A stretch of DNA of 18,463 bases, from assembly GCA_965120375.1 (NCBI GenBank), contig CBCPMW010000002.1, forward strand, positions 1 to 18,463, in the 5' to 3' direction. Both the position numbers and the translations under genes were made by a program. The first letter of the stretch is position 1, and each line of letters starts with the position of its first letter. The stretch comes from CASPLG01 sp965120375 (GTDB lineage Bacteria; Bacillota; Clostridia; Oscillospirales; Acutalibacteraceae). The notes beneath the pieces are model-generated. The model was not told where the DNA came from, did no database searches, and was given only the letters and a program-made list of their open reading frames with translations. Shown piece after piece: positions 1 through 8,148 of the stretch.

Positions 1-76
1 AATATCTTTCTTTTATCTTCTCTCTTTTTTATCGTTTTTTTAACTTCACTCCTCCTTTTTTAGTCCTTTTTCACAG

Positions 77-2311
77 CTAACCTCGATCTTCTTTACTTAC
101 AAAGTTCACTGTTATTATTGTTCCTTTACTTACAACAGTCCCTTCGCTTATATCCTGGCTTACTGATACTGCACCTTCTTTTAAGTTTCCGGCCCCAGAA
201 ATTTTTATATTTAAATTTGCTAAAGATGCAGCTTTACTTGCACCGTATATTGACATTCCAGTAAGTTTTGGGACTTTCACTTCACTTCCTTCAATATCTG
301 AGTCAGTATACACAACAACTGTTCCGCCTTTTGGGATTCGTTCTGATGGCTGAGGGATTTGTGAAATTACCGAATCTCCGCTACCCAGTACAATTGGAAC
401 TAAAGATAAACTTCTTGCAGTACTGACCGCTTCATAAGTCTTTTTACCTACAAGGTTTGGAGTCGCTGCTTCGAGTTTTTGAGTTTCTTCCTCTGTATAT
501 TTTTTTTCTACACCAAGGTACGGTAAAATTTCTTGCATAGCTTTAGCAAAAACTGGAGCTGCAACTGCCGACCCATAATAAAAATCTCCTTTAGGCGTAT
601 CGAAAAATACTAACATAGCTATTCTTGGATTATCTGCCGGCGCAAATCCGCAAAACGAAGATATATAATCTTTTTGTCCCGGAGTACTAAGACCAATTTT
701 TTCAGATGTTCCTGTTTTCCCTGCAACTCTATAACCTGGAATATAAGCATTTTTAGACGAACCAGTGGTTGCATTTTGGTAAAGCATATCGATAACTCGT
801 TTTGAAGTTTGCTCAGAAATTACTTTTCTTTTTTCTTGGGGAGCTATATTTTCACAAATATTTAAATCAGAATCGAGAATTTCCTTTACTATATGTGGTT
901 TTACAAGTGTACCTCCGTTTGCAATTGTAGAAGCTGCTGATATCATTTGCATGGGAGTAACCCCAAAATTTTGCCCTATAGACGCAACTGAAAGGTCGGT
1001 AATAGTCATACTTCCGTCTGCACTAAAAAAAATATCCATTGCTTCGCCCGGCAAATCTATTCCAGTTTTTTCATGAAATCCAAAAAGCTTATAATATTCA
1101 AAAAACTTTTCCGTCCCGATTTTTTGACCAATAGTTATAAATGCTGGGTTGCAAGAGTGACAAAGTGCATCTAAAAAAGTTTGCGGTCCATGTCCGCCTC
1201 TTTTATGGCATTTTATTGGTCTAACACCTTCGCACGGTCTAATTGAGCCAGAACAATAAAACGACGTCTTTTCATCAATTAAGTCAAGCTCTAAAGCCGC
1301 GGATGCGACTACCATTTTAAAAACTGATCCTGGATAGTAAACATCACTTACAGCTTTATTTCGCCACTGCTTCGCAAGTGCTTCATTTTTCGCTTTAGCG
1401 CGTTCATTTTCAGGAAGTTCATCTATCTTTTGTTGTTGTTTTTCGGAAAGTCTAAAAGGATCATTTGGATCAAACCCTTCTTCTACCGCCATTGCAAGAA
1501 TTTCTCCGGTATTTACATCCATAACTATTATAACTGCTCGGTTTATTACTTTGTTATTAACTATACCCTCGCATAAATTTTTTTCTGCTATTCGCTGGAT
1601 AGTCTCATCAATAGTTAGTCTTAAATTTTTACCATTTTTCGCTGGAATTAGCTGTTCGTAATCAAACGGCATATCTGTTCCTATTGCATTTTGCGCTGTA
1701 ACAATGTGTCCGTCTTCACCTTTTAAAACTCGCTCGTAATAAGCTTCAACTCCTGCAAGACCTTGGCTATCTGCTCCTGTAAAACCTAAAACAGCTGATG
1801 CAAATTTCCCATTCGGATAATACCTTTTGTAATCTTCTATAAGTCTAATTCCTCCAGAAATTTTGTTTGCACTTTTAAATTCTATTATCTTATCCTTTAT
1901 ATCACTTTCAATTTTTTTTTTAGCCACAACATAACACGTCTTTTTTGACGCCATCTCAGCAAGTCTCTCTTTATCTATGTTCAGAATCTCACTAAGACCA
2001 CTGCAAACTAATTCTTTCTTTTCATCTGTTTTAAGGTACGCAGGTTCCAAAACAACAGTCCATACTGTCGCACTTTGAGCTAGCGGTTTCATGTTTCTAT
2101 CGTATATCGTTCCTCTTTGCGCACTTATTTTTGTGTCGGCCATTTGCTGCTCCGATGCCATTTTTCTGAGCTCTTGTCCTTGTACAATCTGAAGTTTCAC
2201 TAGCCTGAAAACAAGCACCAAGAAACTCACTATTGAAAGCAAAGTTAAAACAACTAAACTTCTCCGCCACATCCTTACAGCTTTACCTTTTGCCAACTCA
2301 AAATCCTCCAT
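77..2311 (-). CDS. ftsI: PASTA-containing class B penicillin-binding protein (FtsI/SpoVD type)
   Basis: A septal (or spore-cortex) peptidoglycan transpeptidase that cross-links stem peptides, anchored in the membrane with its catalytic domain outside. Visible parts are a basic N-terminus and one membrane segment (about residues 18-40), a PBP dimerisation region (about 60-230), and a transpeptidase domain with the SxxK motif at S329-V-F-K332, SxN at S386-C-N388 and KTGT at 532-535. Two PASTA domains follow at about 616-676 and 683-742. Length 744 aa is normal for the family. It is last of rsmH-ftsL-ftsI here, the usual dcw order. PASTA repeats occur in both PBP2B and SpoVD, so division and sporulation roles cannot be separated from this window. 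The start is ambiguous: no ribosome site precedes the ATG at 2309-2311, but a GGAGG lies just inside it, eight bases before an in-frame TTG at 2294-2296. Confidence 0.93.
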   Translation of the reverse strand: MEDFELAKGKAVRMWRRSLVVLTLLSIVSFLVLVFRLVKLQIVQGQELRKMASEQQMADTKISAQRGTIYDRNMKPLAQSATVWTVVLEPAYLKTDEKKELVCSGLSEILNIDKERLAEMASKKTCYVVAKKKIESDIKDKIIEFKSANKISGGIRLIEDYKRYYPNGKFASAVLGFTGADSQGLAGVEAYYERVLKGEDGHIVTAQNAIGTDMPFDYEQLIPAKNGKNLRLTIDETIQRIAEKNLCEGIVNNKVINRAVIIVMDVNTGEILAMAVEEGFDPNDPFRLSEKQQQKIDELPENERAKAKNEALAKQWRNKAVSDVYYPGSVFKMVVASAALELDLIDEKTSFYCSGSIRPCEGVRPIKCHKRGGHGPQTFLDALCHSCNPAFITIGQKIGTEKFFEYYKLFGFHEKTGIDLPGEAMDIFFSADGSMTITDLSVASIGQNFGVTPMQMISAASTIANGGTLVKPHIVKEILDSDLNICENIAPQEKRKVISEQTSKRVIDMLYQNATTGSSKNAYIPGYRVAGKTGTSEKIGLSTPGQKDYISSFCGFAPADNPRIAMLVFFDTPKGDFYYGSAVAAPVFAKAMQEILPYLGVEKKYTEEETQKLEAATPNLVGKKTYEAVSTARSLSLVPIVLGSGDSVISQIPQPSERIPKGGTVVVYTDSDIEGSEVKVPKLTGMSIYGASKAASLANLNIKISGAGNLKEGAVSVSQDISEGTVVSKGTIITVNFVSKEDRG

Positions 2312-2392
2312 TCAAAATTTATTCTGACCTTCTACTAAAAATAAGAGCTAAGACCATTTCTTAACTCCTCATCTTTATTCATACATAATTAC

Positions 2393-2869
2393 TCATACGG
2401 AAAACAAATTATTACAGAATTTACAAAACTTTCCCTTTAATTGGATAAACTCGCCGTATTCTTCAGCTAATTCTGCACTATCTGCACTGACAACGCTTAT
2501 ATATTCTGGTTTTTTATTTTCGATCATATTAAACTCACTTTTTAACCTAGAAATCATTGATTCATCTAAAACTTGGGATTTCTTCTTTACACTAAGTTGT
2601 ATGTACAAACTTTCAGACTCCTGAATTTGCTTGGCTAAATCAGCATCTCTGGCAGTTAATTCGGTAAGCTGGGCTTGTCCACTTATAAAAGCTATAACTC
2701 CAAAACCAACACTGGCACAAACAGCCACTGCACTCACAATCAAGGCAATTTTTGCTTTTAAAATCCTCAGTTTTCTCAGTTTTTTCACATTAAGTTTGAC
2801 AACATTTTTCTTTTTTTTGACTCTTACGTCAAAAAGCGAGAGATCATAAGCGGTATTTTTATTATACAT
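2393..2869 (-). CDS. ftsL: FtsL-type cell division protein
   Basis: A small bitopic divisome protein that works with DivIB/FtsQ and DivIC/FtsB to activate septal wall synthesis. The call rests on position (directly between rsmH and the class B PBP) and architecture rather than strong motifs, since FtsL diverges fast. There is a very basic cytoplasmic tail (Lys/Arg clusters at 18-21 and 29-40), one membrane segment at about 40-62 and a heptad-like coiled coil at about 64-115 outside the membrane. Start ATG has GGAG ten bases upstream. The product is 158 aa, somewhat long for FtsL. Its last residues form an unusual Cys-rich tail with C149-K-F-C152 beyond the expected end of the domain. There are 49 bp to the upstream rsmH stop and 81 bp to the downstream PBP, so co-transcription is likely. 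Confidence 0.85.
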   Translation of the reverse strand: MYNKNTAYDLSLFDVRVKKKKNVVKLNVKKLRKLRILKAKIALIVSAVAVCASVGFGVIAFISGQAQLTELTARDADLAKQIQESESLYIQLSVKKKSQVLDESMISRLKSEFNMIENKKPEYISVVSADSAELAEEYGEFIQLKGKFCKFCNNLFSV

Positions 2870-2918
2870 TCAACCACATCTCCAAAACTGTCTTACCAGA
2901 CAAAATTTGCCAAGCATC

Positions 2919-3854
2919 TTAGCTCGCCCTTATCTTTTCACAAACCCTAAGTCTTGCACTCCGACTTCTGTGGTTTTCCTGAACTTCCCGTTCCGTCGGC
3001 CTTAAAAACTTTTTGGTAATAACCTCGCATTTTGGCTTCTTTCCACAGGTACAGACTGGAAAATCCGGCGGACACACACAACCCTTACTCAACTCATTCA
3101 TTTTATCTTTCACTATTTTATCTTCCAGCGAGTGAAATGTGATGACCGCTAAACGCCCGCCTACCTTGAGGAGTGAAAACGCCTGACTCAGTCCCTCTGA
3201 TAGATTGTCAAGCTCAGAATTTATGTAGATGCGCAATGCCTGAAACGTTTTTCTCGCAGGATGAGAACCTCTTCTTTCTGCCGCCGGAACAGACTTCTTA
3301 ACAATCTCAACCAGCTGAAATGTCCTCAAAATTGGCCCCTTCGTCCTTTCCCCAACTATTGCCCTTGAAATCCTCTCTGCGTACCTTTCTTCCCCGTAGC
3401 GGCTGATGATATGTGCAAGGGACTCCTTGTTCAATGTATTAATTACGTCTGCAGCAGTTTTCCCGCTCTTACTCATCCTCATATCAAGAGGTGCATCTTT
3501 CTGGTAGGAAAAACCCCTGTCGGCATAATCCAACTGGTACGAAGAAACTCCTAAATCAAGCACTATGCCATTAAACTGCTCTATTCCAAGCTCATCCGCA
3601 ACCCTAACCATTCGGCTAAAATTGGAGTTCATCACCTTAACATTTTTGCGAGATTGAAACCTTCTAGTACACACTCTAACAGCATCGGGATCACAATCCA
3701 AACAAACGAGCCTGCCCTTTTCCGACAACCTAGAAAGGATCGCCGCAGAGCAGCCACCACCTCCAGCCGTGGCGTCCAAGTAAACCCCGTTTTCCTTTAC
3801 GTTCAAAAGAGCCAAAGTTTCACTTAACAAAACAGTCTTATGAATAAACTCCAA
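2919..3854 (-). CDS. rsmH: 16S rRNA (cytosine-1402-N4)-methyltransferase RsmH
   Basis: Methylates N4 of C1402 in the decoding centre of 16S rRNA using S-adenosylmethionine (formerly MraW). The N-terminal HKTVLLSE stretch, the SAM-binding LDATAGGGG motif, LDLGVSSYQLD, the RGFSYQKDAPLDMRM block, SHPARKTFQALRI and ITFHSLEDKIVK are all family hallmarks. I place the start at the TTG at 3852-3854: it has AAGGAG eight bases upstream and gives the usual N-terminus and length (311 aa). An in-frame TTG at 3903-3905 would add 17 residues that do not resemble the family, although a GGAG lies upstream of it too. It is the first gene of the dcw segment, with a promoter candidate about 70 bp upstream, and mraZ, often found here, is absent. 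Confidence 0.95.
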   Translation of the reverse strand: MEFIHKTVLLSETLALLNVKENGVYLDATAGGGGCSAAILSRLSEKGRLVCLDCDPDAVRVCTRRFQSRKNVKVMNSNFSRMVRVADELGIEQFNGIVLDLGVSSYQLDYADRGFSYQKDAPLDMRMSKSGKTAADVINTLNKESLAHIISRYGEERYAERISRAIVGERTKGPILRTFQLVEIVKKSVPAAERRGSHPARKTFQALRIYINSELDNLSEGLSQAFSLLKVGGRLAVITFHSLEDKIVKDKMNELSKGCVCPPDFPVCTCGKKPKCEVITKKFLRPTEREVQENHRSRSARLRVCEKIRAS

Positions 3855-4155
3855 ATTCCGGTCTCCTTGTCTGTGAATGTTAAATACTGAAGCAACACAA
3901 CTCAAAAACTACACTCCATGCAAATTATATCTTATAATTTGTGATTAAAGCAAGGAAAAGTTAATAATTTCTCAAAACTTTGTATATATCCATATAATTT
4001 TTTAAAAAAAACTGATATATTTGTATTTTATGTGGATTAAAGACTTATTTTTATTTTCTTGTATGATACACATATTGTAGATTTTTATTATACAAAAACA
4101 GAGGCGCAACGTTGAAATCAATCAACATCACACCCCTAATTTAATACGATTACAT
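3855..4155. other. AT-rich intergenic region upstream of rsmH
   Basis: About 300 bp between the rsmH start and the end of the exported hypothetical gene. It holds a minus-strand promoter candidate for rsmH (3924-3953). I see no open frame of useful length, no GC-rich terminator hairpin for the hypothetical gene and no mraZ. A short 5-bp inverted repeat near 4111-4126 is too weak to call a terminator. Confidence 0.5.
3924..3953 (-). promoter_or_regulatory. Putative sigma-A promoter for rsmH-ftsL-ftsI
   Basis: On the minus strand TTGCTT (3948-3953) is followed after 18 bp by a perfect TATAAT (3924-3929). Transcription would start near 3917, about 60 bp before the preferred rsmH TTG start. The -10 is strong and the -35 only partial. 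Confidence 0.5.
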
Positions 4156-4773
4156 CTATTCAGATAGGATTATTGTTCTGACCGCTTCCGACATGAGCTC
4201 GGTTACAACAACCCCAATATCAGCTATATTTCCACTTAAAATCCCCTCTACTATCTGTGGAACCAACCTCATTATGAGACTTTTCAGAGTTTTCTGCAAA
4301 AGCAACTCAAAAGACTTCAAGTCGTCACTCTTCATTACCGAACTAAATTGCAACAGAGTCTTATCAGTACTTTTACCCATTGCCTCATTAAATTGCATAG
4401 CAAGAGCTTCAAACCAATTTGTATCTAGATCTTCCCCGGATTTAGTCTTAAAAATGGTTTCGAATTTTTCTTTAACTTTTTTGTAGAAATTGCCACCTAT
4501 AGGTATTATTTCTTTTTGTTTTTTGTTGCTACTTTCTTCATCCTCTTCAGTCCTTACAATTCTTTTGGAAGTTTTTTCTGATTTCGTCGATTTATCTTCT
4601 TGCTTTTCTTCAGCCTTAGAATCTTTTTTCCTACGAAAAAGATCTTCTATTTTGGTGTTATTCAAATCAAACTTAGCATAAGCTGGAGAAATAGCAAAAC
4701 CACAGATGAGTGCTGCGATAACCGCTACCTTTCTTCGGTTTCCAACTGAACTTATAAACTTAAAAATAGACAT
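4156..4773 (-). CDS. Exported Lys/Glu-rich hypothetical protein
   Basis: I do not recognise this 205-residue protein. It has a clear Sec signal peptide: basic n-region with RRK at 13-15, hydrophobic core at about 16-30 and an Ala-x-Ala cleavage site (AYA, after residue 33) with no lipobox Cys. Residues 35-90 are a highly charged low-complexity linker rich in Lys, Glu, Asp and Ser, probably disordered. Residues about 95-205 look helical and amphipathic, with Leu/Ile/Met-rich stretches, and may be the folded part. There is no sortase motif, no second membrane segment and no known enzyme motif. It follows alr by 62 bp on the same strand, so it may share the alr transcript. A weak GGGGAT ribosome site precedes the ATG. 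A wall- or envelope-associated role is only an inference from the signal peptide and neighbour. Confidence 0.7.
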   Translation of the reverse strand: MSIFKFISSVGNRRKVAVIAALICGFAISPAYAKFDLNNTKIEDLFRRKKDSKAEEKQEDKSTKSEKTSKRIVRTEEDEESSNKKQKEIIPIGGNFYKKVKEKFETIFKTKSGEDLDTNWFEALAMQFNEAMGKSTDKTLLQFSSVMKSDDLKSFELLLQKTLKSLIMRLVPQIVEGILSGNIADIGVVVTELMSEAVRTIILSE

Positions 4774-4810
4774 AACAACATCCCCTAACTTTTAGAAATA
4801 AAATCATTTA

Positions 4811-4844
4811 TACATTTAGTAAAACATATAAACTTCTAAATGTA
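4811..4844. repeat. Perfect 9-bp inverted repeat at the alr stop / hypothetical leader
   Basis: TACATTTAG (4811-4819) and CTAAATGTA (4836-4844) are perfect inverted copies separated by 16 bp. The right arm contains the alr stop codon, and the repeat lies just upstream of the exported hypothetical gene. The arms are AT-rich and no clean U-run follows, so it is a weak terminator at best. An operator or mRNA hairpin is equally possible. Confidence 0.35.
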
Positions 4845-6032
4845 GCTCAGCTTCCCTACTTTTTTACCAAATTTATAGTAAACCCTGGGTACTCTTTTCC
4901 CTATAAGACAAACAACTTCGTGACCTATCGTGTTAATCAATTCTGCAAGTTCACATACCGACAACTCTTGATCTGCCTGATGCCCAAAAACTACTACTTC
5001 TGTTCCTTCTTGAGCGCCGTCTATATCTGTAATATCAAGCATAAGTTGATCCATACATATTTCCCCTATGATAGGGGCTCTTTTCCCCAAAACTAACATG
5101 CTAGCCTTACCAGAAAAACTTCTGCTGTATCCGTCCGCATATCCTATTGGAACAGTTGCAATGGTCATGTCGCGCTCGGCTGTAAAAGTCTGGCCATAAC
5201 TTACAGTGCGGCCTTTTTTCAATTTGTTTATCTGAGAAATTACCGTTTTAAGCTCCATAATGGGTTTTAGATTTACCTCTGGTTCCAGGTTCGCTGATTG
5301 TTTTAAATTCGGCATAAGACCATAAAGAACTATACCAGCCCTCACCATATCAAGTTTCATATATGGATAAAAAACTGTCCCCCCACTGTTACAACAGTGC
5401 TTTAAAGGGATGTCTATTCCCATTTGCTGAAGTTTCTCGATAATTAATTCAAAATTTTTAAATTGCAATCTAGTAAAATCTGTGCTGTCTTTTAACGGGT
5501 CGGCAGTTGCAAAGTGAGTAAAAATGCCTTCAAAATCGATCTCTTTGTTGTTACTTTTGAGTTTTTCTATCAAAATAGCAGACTTTTCAACTTCTTCTTT
5601 AGACTGACAAGAAAATCCTATTCTGTTCATACCAGTATCTATTTTCAAATGACACTTTACTTTTACGCCTTTGAGCCTACATGCCTTTGACAAATTTATG
5701 CCATAGTCGTAAGATAAAATGGTTTGAGAAATGTTAAAGTTACACAGCTTCTCCACCATGTCATAAGGGGTATAACCTAAAATTAGTATAGGTCTGTTGA
5801 TTTGGTAATTTCTAAGCTGGACTGCTTCGTCAATATTCGAAACCGCAAACCAATCTGCCCCTTGATTTTCGAGTTCTTTCGCTATATGCATAGCTCCGTG
5901 GCCATAAGCATCAGCTTTTACCACACACATAATCTTCGTATCTTTGCCAACTTTTTTCCGAACTTCTTTAAAATTACAGCAGAGATAATCTAAATCAATA
6001 GTAGCCCAGGTTCTTTTAATAAAATCATACAT
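4836..6032 (-). CDS. alr: Alanine racemase (PLP-dependent)
   Basis: Interconverts L- and D-alanine in the cytoplasm, supplying D-Ala for peptidoglycan. The fold-type III racemase pattern is complete. The PLP-binding Lys is in VVKADAYGHG (K39 from the chosen ATG) and the second catalytic base Tyr is in VSYGQTF (Y279). The substrate-loop stretch KIDTGMNRIGF, the MVRAGIVLYG block and the IGYADGY and GEICMDQ motifs are also present. I chose ATG 6030-6032, which has GGGGA about ten bases upstream; the in-frame TTG at 6045-6047 overlaps that site and would add five residues. Product 398 aa, slightly longer than the common 370-390. It has its own promoter and is divergent from dusB, with the exported hypothetical gene downstream. 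Confidence 0.95.
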   Translation of the reverse strand: MYDFIKRTWATIDLDYLCCNFKEVRKKVGKDTKIMCVVKADAYGHGAMHIAKELENQGADWFAVSNIDEAVQLRNYQINRPILILGYTPYDMVEKLCNFNISQTILSYDYGINLSKACRLKGVKVKCHLKIDTGMNRIGFSCQSKEEVEKSAILIEKLKSNNKEIDFEGIFTHFATADPLKDSTDFTRLQFKNFELIIEKLQQMGIDIPLKHCCNSGGTVFYPYMKLDMVRAGIVLYGLMPNLKQSANLEPEVNLKPIMELKTVISQINKLKKGRTVSYGQTFTAERDMTIATVPIGYADGYSRSFSGKASMLVLGKRAPIIGEICMDQLMLDITDIDGAQEGTEVVVFGHQADQELSVCELAELINTIGHEVVCLIGKRVPRVYYKFGKKVGKLSYI

Positions 6033-6073
6033 AAAGATTATCCCCAAAAATGAAAATATATTTTCGTTTTTAG

Positions 6074-6102
6074 ATTATATATCCCAAATATATATTAATC
6101 AA
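6074..6102 (-). promoter_or_regulatory. Putative promoter for alr
   Basis: Minus-strand TTGATT (6097-6102), a 17-bp spacer and TATAAT (6074-6079). The predicted start near 6067 leaves a leader of about 35 nt before the alr ATG. Spacing is ideal and the -10 perfect, in an AT-rich divergent intergenic region. Confidence 0.6.
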
Positions 6103-6135
6103 TATAAAAAATATTATTTTTTATAGAATTTATCG

Positions 6136-6141
6136 TATAAT
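6136..6141 (+). promoter_or_regulatory. Putative -10 element for dusB
   Basis: A perfect TATAAT 33 bp before the preferred dusB start codon, on the plus strand. No convincing -35 hexamer lies 16-18 bp upstream (ATTATT is the nearest), so only the -10 is called. It sits back to back with the alr promoter. Confidence 0.4.
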
Positions 6142-6174
6142 TTAATTTAACAAAAATGAAAGGTGCAATGCTGT

Positions 6175-7125
6175 TTGTTTATTGGAAATATAAAACTAGA
6201 CTCAATAGCTGCTCTTGCTCCTATGGCTGGAGTTACCGACAGAGCTTTTCGCGAAATTTGCGAGACTTTTGGCGCTTGCCTTCTTACAAGTGAAATGATA
6301 AGCGTAAAAGGTCTTATATTTGACAGTAAAAAAACTTTAAGGTTAATCGATCATAAAAATTCAGGTACTCCTTTTGCAGTTCAGCTTTTTGGTCATAGTC
6401 CCGATGATTTCGCCGCAGCTACACAAATCGTGTGCAATTTGGGTATAGATATAATTGATGTAAACATGGGGTGTCCTGCTCCAAAAATATTGAAATCCAG
6501 CGCTGGTTCGCATCTTATGAAAGATCCTAAACTTTGCGGAAAAATAGTGGATTCTATCAAAAGAAACACAAACTTACCGGTTACAGTAAAAATTCGTTCT
6601 GGTATAGATTCAAACTCTAAAAATGCTACAAAAGTTGCCAAAGAATGCGAGTTTTATGGTGCAGATGCAATTACAATACACGCTAGAACACAAAAACAAA
6701 TGTATTCAGGAAAAGCAGATTTAGATATAATAAAAGATGTTGTAAATAGTGTAAAAATACCGATTGTCGGCAACGGAGATATAACTGATTATAAAACTGC
6801 AAAGTTTATGATGGATTATACTGGATGTAAACTTGTTGCTGTTGGACGCGGTGCTTTAGGGAATCCATGGATTTTTAAAAGCTTAGCTCTGGAAAAAGAT
6901 TTACCTTTACCGATCTTGGAAGAAAGAGTAAAAGTTATAGATTCACATATTAAAAAAATCATCAAATATAAAGGTGCTGAAATTGGAATTAAAGAATCTA
7001 GAAAACACGTTTCGTGGTATTTAAAAGGTATAAAGGGCATTTCTTCTATGAGGAAACAAATTTTTTCAATGAACAGTCTAGATGACTTTAAACTTTTACT
7101 CGATAATCTTACAAAAATCAATTAA
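6175..7125 (+). CDS. dusB: tRNA-dihydrouridine synthase, DusB family
   Basis: FMN-dependent reduction of uridine to dihydrouridine in the D-loop of tRNAs. The N-terminal LAPMAGVTDRAFR motif contacts FMN, NMGCPAPK carries the catalytic Cys (residue 100 from the chosen start), and VKIRSGID, ITIHARTQKQMYSG, VGNGDI and GRGALGNPWIF are diagnostic of the TIM-barrel Dus family. A helical tRNA-binding domain occupies the last 70 or so residues. I place the start at TTG 6175-6177, preceded by AAAGGTG with nine bases of spacing, giving the usual N-terminus before GNIKL. A GTG at 6163 is also in frame but would overlap the ribosome site. Product 316 aa, normal length. The downstream degV has its own promoter. 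Confidence 0.93.
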   Translation: MFIGNIKLDSIAALAPMAGVTDRAFREICETFGACLLTSEMISVKGLIFDSKKTLRLIDHKNSGTPFAVQLFGHSPDDFAAATQIVCNLGIDIIDVNMGCPAPKILKSSAGSHLMKDPKLCGKIVDSIKRNTNLPVTVKIRSGIDSNSKNATKVAKECEFYGADAITIHARTQKQMYSGKADLDIIKDVVNSVKIPIVGNGDITDYKTAKFMMDYTGCKLVAVGRGALGNPWIFKSLALEKDLPLPILEERVKVIDSHIKKIIKYKGAEIGIKESRKHVSWYLKGIKGISSMRKQIFSMNSLDDFKLLLDNLTKIN

Positions 7126-7141
7126 CCTAAATTTTTTGTAT

Positions 7142-7169
7142 TTGACTGTGCATAGTAATATGATATAAT
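7142..7169 (+). promoter_or_regulatory. Putative sigma-A promoter for degV
   Basis: TTGACT (7142-7147), a 16-bp spacer and TATAAT (7164-7169) on the plus strand. Transcription would begin near 7176, about 34 nt before the degV start and just ahead of its GGAGGAG ribosome site. One of the best promoter matches in the window. Confidence 0.65.
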
Positions 7170-7209
7170 TTTAGAAAAATTGTAAATAGAGGCTCGGAGG
7201 AGATAAGTT

Positions 7210-8049
7210 TTGGAAAGTATTACGTTAATCACAGATTCGGCTTGTGACCTTTCTTGTGAAACGCTCAAAAAGTATGATATAAAAATAATACCTCTCAGGA
7301 TAAATTTTTCTGACAGATCTTTGAGAGATCGAGAGGATGTTACCTCGTCTGAAATTTATGAAATGCTAAAAACCGAAGTTCCGAAGACATCGCTTCCAAG
7401 CAGTGAGGATGTAGAATCGGTTTTTAAGACTATAGGCGATGCTACAAGCGTCCTGTATGTGGGTTTTTCGTCCGGTCTTTCTGGAACATACAATTTTATA
7501 AAAATGCTAGGAAATGAGTTTTTCGGAAATAGGTTTTATAGTTTTGATACTAAAACTTTATCGGCAGGACTCGGTCTTTTAGTTAAAAAAGCTGCTCAAA
7601 TGATCCGTGAGGGCAAGGCAATGAACGATATTTTTTCGACTTTAATTAATATCCGTAGCAGAATGTTTGCTGAATTTGTTGTAAAAGATATAACTTATTT
7701 AACCCAAGGCGGAAGAATAAACAAAATTGCCGGAACAATAGGAAGTCTATTGAAGATTTCTCCGGTTATACGAGTAAACGATGATGGCGTTTATGAAACT
7801 AGCGGTAAATCGATTGGATTTTCTCGCTCTATACAAATTATGATAAATCATTTTAAGGAAAAATTTGATGGACTTAAGGTAATTGTTCAAGTTGTTCACG
7901 GAATGGAAGAAAATACTGCGAGAATGGTTATGGATAAAATTAACCAGTTTTCGACTGTTGTTCAAGAATCTATTACTCCGGTAACTGCTGCACTTGGAGT
8001 TCATACTGGTCCCGCTTTAATTGGAATAATTGCATATGAAGTACAGTAG
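7210..8049 (+). CDS. DegV family fatty-acid-binding protein
   Basis: DegV proteins bind a long-chain fatty acid in a cleft between two domains; the family includes FakB, which presents fatty acids to the FakA kinase. The N-terminal ITDSACDL, the central TSLPSSEDV and the SSGLSGTYN motif are classic DegV signatures whose Thr/Ser residues contact the lipid carboxylate. DTKTLSAGLG and YLTQGGRI are further family blocks. Starts with TTG, preceded by a strong GGAGGAG. Length 279 aa is typical. No fakA homologue is in the window, so a FakB role is not shown. It has a dedicated promoter and ends about 100 bp before a hairpin terminator shared with the converging aspS. Confidence 0.9.
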   Translation: MESITLITDSACDLSCETLKKYDIKIIPLRINFSDRSLRDREDVTSSEIYEMLKTEVPKTSLPSSEDVESVFKTIGDATSVLYVGFSSGLSGTYNFIKMLGNEFFGNRFYSFDTKTLSAGLGLLVKKAAQMIREGKAMNDIFSTLINIRSRMFAEFVVKDITYLTQGGRINKIAGTIGSLLKISPVIRVNDDGVYETSGKSIGFSRSIQIMINHFKEKFDGLKVIVQVVHGMEENTARMVMDKINQFSTVVQESITPVTAALGVHTGPALIGIIAYEVQ

Positions 8050-8148
8050 ATTTTTATGTAAAATTGAGTATTTATCTAAATTTCTAGTTTAGTTTTACTT
8101 CAAAGTTCTCGCTTCAAACTGAACTGGCTTTTACCACAAAATAAGGTA

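Noticed and set aside
1..76. Start of a further gene on the minus strand after the PASTA PBP
   Set aside because: An AAAGGAGGAG sequence is present, but the only start codons near it open frames that stop within a few codons; the next gene probably begins beyond the edge.
3921..4110. Additional promoter-like AT-rich hexamers on both strands
   Set aside because: Apart from the rsmH pair, matches are single hexamers expected by chance in such AT-rich DNA.
4193..4681. Two plus-strand frames opposite the exported hypothetical gene
   Set aside because: The minus-strand frame has a proper signal peptide and ribosome site; the plus-strand frames are Ser/Leu-rich reverse images of its Lys/Glu-rich sequence.
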